From Macrothele yani (lineage: Eukaryota > Arthropoda > Arachnida > Araneae > Macrothelidae): 64,000 bases of DNA. The stretch covers positions 13,281,970 to 13,345,969 of the forward strand of contig CM077034.1 of the NCBI GenBank assembly GCA_039090855.1, given 5' to 3'. The notes beneath the pieces were generated by a model. The model saw nothing but the letters and a program-made list of their open reading frames with translations. It ran no database searches and was not told the origin of the DNA. The translations under genes were made by a program, and so were the position numbers. Numbering within the stretch: the stretch's first letter is position 1; every line of letters begins with the position of its first letter. Positions 55,196-64,000 of the stretch are shown here, piece by piece.

Positions 55196-58100
55196 ATTGT
55201 TGTACGCAAATGCCAACTCTTTTCATATGCTGCACCTGTTAGATTTGGGAACGCCTTGATTTGTACGCAAGTGAAATCTCTTTTCCTATATTGCACCTGT
55301 TAGATTTGGGAACGCCTTGATATGTACGCAATGCAACCTCTTTTCCGATATTGCACATGTTAGATTTAGGAACGCCTTGATATGTACGCACGTGCCACCT
55401 CATTTCCTATGTTGCACCTGTTAGATTTAGGAACGCCTTGATATGTTCGTAAGTGCCACCTGTTTTCCAGTGCTACACCTGCCAGACTTGAGAACGCCTT
55501 GATATGTATGCAAGTGCCACCTCTTTCCCTATGCTGCACCTTTTAGTTTTGGGAACGCCTTAATATGTACGCAAGTGCCACTTTTTTTTTCCTGTGCTGC
55601 ACCTGTTAGATTTGGGAACGCCTTGATATGTACGCACGTGCCACCTCTTTTCCTATGTTGCACCTGTTAGATTTAGGAACGCCTTGATATGTTCGTAAGT
55701 GCCACCTGTTTTCCTGTGCTACACCTGTCAGACTTGGGAACGCCTTGATATGTATGCAAGTGCCACCTCTTTCCCTATGCTGCACCTTTTAGTTTTGGGA
55801 ACGCCTTAATATGTACGCAAGTGCCACTTTCTTTTTTCCTGTGCTGCACCTGTTAGATTTGGGAACGCCTTGATATGTACGCACGTGCCACCTCTTTTCC
55901 TATGATGCACCTGTTAGATTTAGGAACGCCTTGATATGTTCGTAAGTGCCACCTGTTTTCCTGTGCTACACCTGTCAGACTTGGGAACGCCTTGATATGC
56001 ATTCAAGTGCCACCTCTTTCCCTATGCTGCACCTTTTAGTTTTGGGAACGCCTTAATATGTACGCAAGTGCCACTTTTTTCCTGTGCTGCACCTGTTAGA
56101 TTTGGGAACGCCTTGATATGTACGCACGTGCCACCTCTTTTCCTATGTTGCACCTGTTAGATTTAGGAACGCCTTGATATGTTCGTAAGTGCCACCTGTT
56201 TTCCTGTGCTACACCTGTCAGACTTGGGAACGCCTTGATATGTATGCAAGTGCCACCTCTTTCCCTATGCTGCACCTTTTAGTTTTGGGAACGCCTTAAT
56301 ATGTACGCAAGTGCCACTTTTTTTCCTGTGCTGCACCTGTTAGATTTGGGAACGCCTTGATATGTACGCAATGCCAATTCTTTTCCGATATTGCACTTGT
56401 TAGATTTGGGAACGCCTTGATATGTACGCAAGGGAAATCTCTTTTCCTGTATTGCACCTGTTAGATTTGGGAACGCCTTGATATGTACACAAAGGCTACC
56501 TTTCCCCTATGCTGCACCTGTTAGATTTGGGAACGCCTTGATATGTACGCACGTGCCACCTCTTTTCCTATGTTGCACCTGTTAGATTTAGGAACGCCTT
56601 GATATGTTCGTAGGTGCCACCTGTGTTCCTGTGCTACACCTGTCAGACTTAGGAACGCCTTGATATGTATGCAAGTGCCACCTCTTTCCCTATGCTGCAC
56701 CTTTTAGTTTTGGGAACGCCTTAATATGTACGCAAGTGCCACTTTCTTTTTTCCTGTGCTGCACCTGTTAGATTTGGGAACGCCTTGATATGTACGCACG
56801 TGCCTCCTCTTTTCCTATGTTGCACCTGTTAGATTTAGGAACGCCTTGATATGTTCGTAAGTGCCAATTGTTTTCCTGTGCTACACCTGTCAGACTTGGG
56901 AACGCCTTGATATGTATGCAAGTGCCACCTCTTTCCCTATGCTGCACCTGTTAGATTTGGGAACGCTTTGATATGCACGCAATGCCACCTCTTTTACGAT
57001 ATTGCACTTGTTAGATATGGGAACGCCTTGATATGTACGCACGTGCCACCTCTTTTCCTATGTTGCACCTGTTAGATTTAGGAACGCCTTGATATGTTCG
57101 TAAGTGCCACCTGTTTTCCTGTGCTACACCTGTCAGACTTGGGAACGCCTTGATATGTATGCAAGTGCCACCTCTTTCCCTATGCTGCACCTTTTAGTTT
57201 TGGGAACGCCTTGATATGTTCGTAAGTGCCACCTGTTTTCCTGTGCTACACCTGTCAGACTTGGGAACGCCTTGATATGTATGCAAGTGCCACCTCTTTC
57301 CCTATGCTGCACCTTTTAGTTTTGGGAACGCCTTAATATGTACGCAAGTGCCACTTTCTTTTTTCCTGTGCGGCACCTGTTAGATTTGGGAACGCCTTGA
57401 TATGTACGCACGTGCCACCTCTTTTCCTATGTTGCACCTGTTAGATTTAGGAACGCCTTGATATGTTCGTAAGTGCCACCTGTTTTCCTGTGCTACACCT
57501 GTCAGACTTGGGAACGCCTTGATATGTATGCAAGTGCCACCTCTTTCCCTATGCTGCACCTTTTAGTTTTGGGAACGCCTTAATATGTACGCAAGTGCCA
57601 CTTTTTTTCCTGTGCTGCACCTGTTAGATTTGGGAACGCCTTGATATGTACGCAGGTGCCACCTCTTTTCCTATGTTGAACCTGTTAGATTTTTTACGTA
57701 CGCCAGAGCCACCTCATTTCCTATGTTGCACCTGTTAGATTTAGGAACGCCTTGATATGTTCGTAAGTGCCACCTGTTTTCCTGTGCTACACATATCAGA
57801 CTTGGGAACGCCTTGATATGTATGCAAGTGCCACCTCTTTCCCTATGCTGCACCTTTTAGTTTTGGGAACGCCTTAATATGTACGCAAGTGCCACTTTTT
57901 TCCTGTGCTGCACCTGTTAGATTTGGGAACGCCTTGATATGTACGCAGGTGCCACCTCTTTTCCTATGTTGAACCTGTTAGATTTTTTATGTACGCCAGA
58001 GCCACCTCATTTCCTATGTTGCACCTGTTAGATTTAGGAACGCCTTGATATGTTCGTAAGTGCCACCTGTTTTCCTGTGCTACACATGTCAGACTTGGGA

Positions 58101-58245
58101 ACGCCCTGATATGTATGCAAGTGCCACCTCTTTCCCTATGCTGCACCTTTTAATTTTGGGAACGCCCTAATATGTACGCAAGTGCCACTCTTTTTTCCTG
58201 TGCTGCACCTGTTAGATTTGGGAACGCCTTGACATGTGCACAAGT
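55196..58245 (+). repeat. 60-bp satellite with four-unit higher-order repeat
   Basis: About 50 units of 60-61 bp, each with ggaacgccttgatatg, a variable caagtgccacct part and gcacctgttagattt. Four unit types alternate in fixed order: tacgcacgtgcc...atttagg, ttcgtaagtgcc...acttggg, tatgcaagtgcc...gttttggg and tacgcaagtgccactttt...atttggg, giving a higher-order period of about 241 bp between about 55370 and 58200. The edges are irregular. Minus-strand frames of 60 codons are by-products. Confidence 0.95.
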
Positions 58246-58320
58246 GCCACCAAGCATTAAACATCGTGACGTATCTGTCAGCAGGACGCACACGCCATAA
58301 AGGCAAATAGCAGTCAGAAC

Positions 58321-58440
58321 GAACGTCCGCGTAGCTCAATTGGTAGAGTGACTTATTCCGGAATGAGGGGACTCGGGTTCGAGCCCCGGCGTGGACAAAA
58401 ATGACAGAGAAATTTACTTCGTTAAAACTTCCTCGTAACA
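58321..58440 (+). repeat. tRNA-like family D unit, plus orientation
   Basis: gtccgcgtagctcaattggt starts a 72-nt tRNA-like fold at 58322-58393: 7-bp acceptor stem (gtccgcg with cgtggac, one G-T), D arm gctc/gagt and T arm tcggg/cccgg all pair. The anticodon arm has a 6-nt loop (tccgga), so it is unlikely to be a working tRNA. The following aaatgacagagaaatttact matches the family D arrays. Confidence 0.75.
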
Positions 58441-58592
58441 GCAGCTGTCCTGGAACCTTGTCACACGGTAAAAAATATATAATAATAACACGCCCCCCTC
58501 CCTCCCCCCCCCCCACACACGAAGCACCCAGAAGGATTCATCCAATCGAGATGAAAATTGTTATGTGCAGAGTAGATGTTTAAGAAAGAACA
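58441..58592. other. Spacer with poly(C) tract
   Basis: A C-rich low-complexity run at 58491-58516 only. Confidence 0.5.
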
Positions 58593-59580
58593 TTATTGCA
58601 ATTCAATGGAACAAGTCAGTGCGTTGAAGAGCATCGTCTGGCTCGGAGATAAGTGGGTCACCCGGTGTGGCATAGATCCATACAGTTCACGGAAAGGTGT
58701 CATGTCGTATGGCATACCAATTGGTATGCCATATTGCAGGCCAGCTCGCCGATATTCCGGGAAGGGCATAGGTAGCATCCCATCATGTCCCAAACATATT
58801 CAATCGGTGAGAGGGATGCCTTTAGTGAACGGAGCCGCGGATGGCTTAGCGGTTAGTGTTTCAGACTATCGATGCTGGGTCCCCAGGTTCAAGCCTGGGC
58901 TGATCTTTCAGAGATGGTGTGATTTACTAACAATCGCTGAATATCCGCCGTGCATCGGACAAGCACGTTAAGTGACGGCCCCCAGGCTGGATCCACTGGT
59001 TAAATGTGTATCCTTTCCTATACCCCACCTGAAATTCTCTCACCCATCTATGTGCAATATCGTACTTGTACGGTGGCGCCGTCTACTGTACTCTAATCTC
59101 ACTACAAACTGTTCTGTCAAAAGTCGCTAGACTTGCTCTCATTCCTTCCGTTTCTGTGTCCTGCCCAAAAGGCGATCTCGCTGTAGGTGGCTGGGACCTA
59201 AACTCTACTCCCTGTGGACGGAAGTCCTACATAAAAATGACAAATCCTGCATCCTCACTGTATCTGACTGAATATATATACCTTTAGTGAACGGCGGCAC
59301 AAGAGACCCATAGGTATCGAAGTACTTTAGAGTGTGATCTGAGATAATTCCCTCGATGTGCCTTCATTAAGTGTTCTGGACAGTTCTTCCACTGCTACTC
59401 CGATTACTGCACGTCTTTCCGGTTTCCGAACATTTCTCGAAAACTTTAACATCTTCGCCATGTGAACAGCACAAAATATTGGCCGTGTCTGTTATGCTAC
59501 CACCTTTCTATCGGTAGCGAACAATCATTCCTTTTTCGAACTCTGTTAGGTCACGTCCTTTAACCCATTTTCACGTGAAA
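58593..59580 (-). pseudogene. Tc1-like transposase remnant, core deleted, with SINE-B inserted
   Basis: The minus strand from about 59570 reads KGRDLTEFEKGMIVRYR, then GGSITDTANILCCSHGEDVK, the N-terminal helix-turn-helix of a Tc1-like transposase. Past the SINE-B, 58815 downwards gives LSPIEYVWDMMG, the catalytic E motif, then a decayed C-terminus to about 58593. The part with the two catalytic Asp residues is missing. Several stops. Confidence 0.6.
58833..59280 (+). mobile_element. SINE-B, single body
   Basis: Head from agccgcggatggcttagcgg, box B ggttcaagcc, core aatatccgccgtgcatcgga, and one body. Exact 14-bp target duplications cctttagtgaacgg at 58819-58832 and 59281-59294. Confidence 0.93.
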
Positions 59581-59694
59581 CTGCATATCATCATCCGCTT
59601 GTTCGTGTCATTCTAAAAGACTTACATGATTTGCATATGTGGCTGCACCCGCTGTATGGCTGCTAGATATGGTTCATTTTTATATGAGGTGTGG
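59581..59694. other. Short spacer
   Basis: Nothing recognised. Confidence 0.4.
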
Positions 59695-62600
59695 TCATAA
59701 ATTTTCTACGCTTTCAAACCGTAGGTTGAAGAAGCGTATATGCTCCAGCTTTGTCCTTCCGTCCGTCCGCGCGATAACTGGCATAAAAAATAGTTCGATT
59801 TATGTGGTAGGGGACCACCTGGGGACGAACCCTATTGAAAATGGGACAAATGGGGTCAAAGGTCAAGACGTAGGAGCGGGATCATTCCATTGGCCTTATG
59901 CGTCATAACTTGCGTAATTATGGTTCGATGTCAATGAAAGTTTACTATGTGGTTGGGGACCACCTGGGGACGAACCCTATTGAAAATGGGACAAATGGGG
60001 TCAAAGGTCAAGACGTAGGAGCGGGATCATTCCATTGGCCTTATGCGTCATAACTTGCGTAATTATGGTTCGATTTCAATGAAAGTTTACTATGTGGTTG
60101 GGGACCACCTGGGGACGAACCCTATTGAAAATGGGACAAATGGGGTCAAAGTTCACGACGTAGGAGCGCGATCATTCCATTGGCCTTATGCGTCATAACT
60201 TGCGTAATTATGGTTCGATTTCAATGAAAGTTTACTATGTGGTTGGGGACCACCTGGGGACGAACCCTATTGAAAATGGGACAAATGGGGTCAAAGGTCA
60301 AGACGTAGGAGCGGGATCATTCCATTGGCCTTATGCGTCATAACTTGCGTAATTATGGTTCGATTTCAATGAAAGTTTACTATGTGGTTGGGGACCACCT
60401 GGGGACGAACCCTATTGAAAATGGGACAAATGGGGTCAAAGTTCACGACGTAGGAGCGCGATCATTCCATTGGCCTTATGCGTCATAACTTGCGTAATTA
60501 TGGTTCGATGTCAATGAAAGTTTACTATGTGGTTGGGGACCACCTGGGGACGAACCCTATTGAAAATGGGACAAATGGGGTCAAAGGTCAAGACGTACGA
60601 GCGGGATCATTCCATTGGCCTTATGCGTCATAACTTGCGTAATTATGGTTCGATTTCAATGAAAGTTTACTATGTGGTTGGGGACCACCTGGGGACGAAC
60701 CCTATTGAAAATGGGACAAATGGGGTCAAAGTTCACGACGTAGGAGCGGTATCATTCCATTGGCCTTATGCGTCATAACTTGCGTAATTATGGTTCGATT
60801 TCAATGAAAGTTTACTATGTGGTTGGGGACCACCTGGGGACGAACCCTATTGAAAATGGTACAAATTTGGTCAAAGGTCACGACGTAGGAGCGGAATCAT
60901 TCCATTGCCTTTATGCGTCATAACTTGCGTAATTATGGTTCGATTTCAATGAAAGTTTACTATGTGGTAGGGGACCACCTGGGGACGAACCCTATTGAAA
61001 ATGGGACAAATTTGGTCAAAGGTCACGACGTAGGAGCGGGATCATTCCATTGGCCTTATGCGTCATAACTTGCGTAATTATGCCTCGATTTCAATGAAAG
61101 TTTACTATGTGGTAGGGGACCACCTGGGGACGAACCCTATTGAAAATGGGACAAATTTGGTCAAAGGTCACGACGTAGGAGCGGAATCATTCCATTGGCC
61201 TTATGCGTCATAACTTGCGTAATTATGGTTCGATTTCAATGAAAGTTTACTATGTGGTAGGGGACCACTTGGGGACGAACCCTATTGAAAATGGGACAAA
61301 TTTGGTCAAAGGTCAAGACGTAGGAGCGGGATCATTCCATTGGCCTTATGCGTCATAACTTGCGTAATTATGGTTCGATTTCAATGAAAGTTTACTATGT
61401 GGTAGGGGACCACCTGGGGACGAACCCTATTAAAAATGGGACAAATTTGGTCAAAGGTTAAGACGTAGGAGCGGGATCATTCCATTGACCTTATGCGTCA
61501 TAACTTGCGTAAATATGGTTCGATTTCAATGAAAGTTTACTATGTGGTAGGGGACCACCTGGGGACGAACCCTATTGAAAATGGGACAAATTTGGTCAAA
61601 GGTCACGACGTAGGAGTGGGATCATTCCATTGGCCTTATGCGTCATAACTTGCGTAAATATGGTTCGATTTCAATGAAAGTTTACTATGTGGTAGGGGAC
61701 CACCTGGGGACGAACCCTATTGAAAATGGGACAAATGGGGTCAAAGGTCACGACGTAGGAGCGGAATCATTCCATTGCCTTTATGCGTCATAACTTGCGT
61801 AAATATGGTTCGATTTCAATGAAAGTTTACTATGTGGTAGGGGACCACCTGGGGACGAACCCTATTGAAAATGGGACAAATTTGGTCAAAGGTCACGACG
61901 TAGGAGCGGAATCATTCCATTGCCTTTATGCGTCATAACTTGCGTAATTATGGTTCGATTTCAATGAAAGTTTACTATGTGGTAGGGGACCACCTGGGGA
62001 CGAACCCTATTGAAAATGGGACAAATGTCGTCAAAGGTCACGACGTAGGAGCGGGATCATTCCATTGGCCTTATGCGTCATAACTTGCGTAATTATGGTT
62101 CGATTTCAATGAAAGTTTACTATGTGGTAGGGGACCACCTGGGGACGAACCCTATTGAAAATGGGACAAATTTCGTCAAAGGTCACGACGCAGGAGCGGG
62201 ATCATTCCATTCGCCTTATACGTCATAACTTGCGTAATTATGGTTCGATTTCAATGAAAGTTTACTCTGTGGTAGGGGACCACCTGGGGACGAAACCTAT
62301 TGAAAATGGGACAAATTTCGTCAAAGGTCACGACGTAAGAGCGGGATCATTCCATTGGCCTTATACGTCATAACTTGCGTAACTATGGTTCGATTTCAAT
62401 GAAAGTTTACTATGTGGTTGGGGACCACCTGGGGACGAACCCTATTGAAAATGGGACAAATTTGGTAAAAGGTCACGACGCAGGAGCGGGATCATTCCAT
62501 TGGCCTTATACGTCATAACTTGCGTAATTATGGTTCGATTTCAGTGAAAGTTTACTCTGTGGTAGGGGACCACCTGGGGACGAACCCTATTGAAAATGGG

Positions 62601-63682
62601 ACAAATTTGGTCAAAGGTCACGACGTAGGAGCGGGATCATTCCATTGGCCTTATACGTCATAACTTGCGTAACTATGGTTCGATTTCAATGAAAGTTTAC
62701 TATGTGGTTGGGGACCACCTGGGGACGAACCCTATTGAAAATGGGACAAATGGGGTCAAAGGTCACGACGTAGGAGCGAGATCATTCCATTGGCCTTATG
62801 CGTCATAACTTGCGTAATTATGGTTCGATTTCAATGAAAGTTTACTCTGTGGTAGGGGACCACCTGGGGACGAACCCTATTGAAAATGGGACAAATTTGG
62901 TCAAAGGTCACGACGTAGGAGCGGGATCATTCCATTGGCCTTATACGTCATAACTTGCGTAACTATGGTTCGATTTCAATGAAAGTTTACTATGTGGTTG
63001 GGGACCACCTGGGGACGAACCCTATTGAAAATGGGACGAATGGAGTCAAAGGTCACGACGTAGGAGCGGGATCATTCCATTGGCCTTATGCGTCATAACT
63101 TGCGTAATTATGGTTCGATTTCAATGAAAGTTTACTATGTGGTAGGGGACCACCTGGGGACGAACCCTATTGAAAATGGGACAAATGGGGTCAAAGTTCA
63201 CGACGTAGGAGCGCGATCATTCCATTGGCCTTATGCGTCATAACTTGCGTAATTATGGTTCGATGTCAATGAAAGTTTACTATGTGGTTGGGGACCACCT
63301 GGGGACGAACCCTATTGAAAATGGGACAAATGGGGTCAAAGTTCACGACGTAGGAGCGCGATCATTCCATTGGCCTTATGCGTCATAACTTGCGTAATTA
63401 TGGTTCGATGTCAATGAAAGTTTACTATGTGGTTGGGGACCACCTGGGGACGAACCCTATTAAAAATGGGACAAATGGGGTCAAAGTTCACGACGTAGGA
63501 GCGCGATCATTCCATTGGCCTTATGCGTCATAACTTGCGTAAATATGGTTCGTTTTCAATGAAATTTTACTATGCGGTAGGAGATCGCCTGGGGACGAAC
63601 CCAATTGAAAATGGACGAAATGTGGTCAAAGGTCAGGACATAAGATTGCGATCCATTCCATCGCCCTTATCCCATATTATTA
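59695..63682 (-). repeat. 145-bp tandem array, about 26 units (copy 4, inverted)
   Basis: Reverse orientation of the element at 43781-48092: it begins with the inverse tail (ttttctacgctttc...gaagaagcgtatatgctcca, 59700-59750) and runs in 145-bp units (ggggaccacctgggg at 59810, 59955, 60100 and on). Units carry acaaatggggtcaaag or acaaatttggtcaaag variants in blocks. It ends ccttatcccatattat at 63682 against a TTAA element, the mirror of the 47432 junction. Confidence 0.93.
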
Positions 63683-64000
63683 AGGTGGACGTCAAGTAAT
63701 TTTGCTTCCTATACTTCCAATGGAAAAACTTTTGTACACATTTCCTTCACAATTAATGTGTTCCCAAGGATGAAAATTTGAACATCGATTAAAATAACTT
63801 CATTTTATAACTTGGAAAACTTAATATTTTCTGAAACATAACCATAATTATATTAAAAATGAATAACTTTTCCTTTGGTGGTGTTGAAACCAGGAAGAAG
63901 ATGGCGCGACCTGTACTTTGATGACGTCAGTGGATAAATAAAAGTTGGATTGCATAATTATGGTTATGGTTTAGAAAATATTAAGTATTCCAATTTATGA
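63683..64000. mobile_element. TTAA inverted-repeat element, second copy, cut by window end
   Basis: Starts TTAAGGTGGACGTCAAGTAA (TTAA at 63679-63682 region) and follows the left arm of 46821-47432, then runs off the window. It also contains accataattatattaaaaat and gatggcgcgacctgtacttt, shared with the interior of the first copy. Confidence 0.7.

Noticed and set aside
59810..63540. Short open frames such as VVGDHLGTNPIENGTNGVK
   Set aside because: Translations of the 145-bp repeat, interrupted in most units; the NPIEN string is coincidental and not a transposase motif.

Overview
This 64 kb window is eukaryotic nuclear DNA, almost certainly from an arthropod and probably an insect with a large repeat-rich genome; I cannot name the species. 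The grounds are the mix of Tc1/mariner transposons of several catalytic types, Penelope-like elements with GIY-YIG domains, non-LTR retrotransposon 3' ends, several tRNA-derived SINE families, and satellites. No bacterial operon, CRISPR array or rRNA gene was seen. Host coding sequence is scarce. Two plus-strand segments (17134-17267 and 34428-34636) have good splice signals and compatible phase, and look like neighbouring exons of one gene I cannot identify, split by a 17 kb intron full of mobile elements. A decayed duplicate of the second exon lies at 28468-28551.

Layout: 1-508 mariner remnant; 748-2013 Tc1 remnant; 2048-3528 Tc1 family A copy 1; 3744-4018 Penelope-like remnant; 4208-16329 one tRNA-headed SINE whose body is expanded into about 61 tandem 197-bp units; 17134-17267 exon; 17496-18987 Tc1-A copy 2; 20791-25860 two copies of an LTR-like module, each carrying a SINE-B (one with 15 tandem 166-bp bodies); 26276-27600 tRNA-like family D array; 28468-28551 pseudo-exon; 28594-31195 four tandem copies of a non-LTR retrotransposon 3' end; 31477-34328 mariner whose transposase is invaded by a 36-bp (12-codon) minisatellite; 34428-34636 exon; 35004-36434 Tc1 with DD32E spacing; 36600-38083 Tc1 remnant split by a SINE-C dimer; 38192-41733 second family D array; 41806-43780 mariner DD34D broken by a Penelope-type palindrome and a retrotransposon fragment; 43781-48092 145/146-bp repeats and a TTAA-flanked inverted-repeat element; 48093-49513 repeats carrying CTCF-like motifs; 49514-52251 Penelope-like GIY-YIG fragment with SINE-C multimers; 52677-54216 Tc1-A copy 3 with an intact transposase; 55196-58245 60-bp satellite with higher-order structure; 58321-59580 tRNA-like unit and Tc1 remnant with a SINE-B; 59695-63682 long 145-bp array in inverse orientation; 63683-64000 start of a second TTAA element.

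The most striking theme is insertion followed by tandem growth. SINE-A, SINE-B and SINE-C loci each show one tRNA-like head plus one to about 61 copies of the body, the whole bounded by one pair of target-site duplications. The non-LTR fragment, the mariner minisatellite and the 145-bp repeats show related behaviour. Only the Tc1-A transposase at 52925-53956 looks possibly functional; the other transposon proteins are visibly broken.
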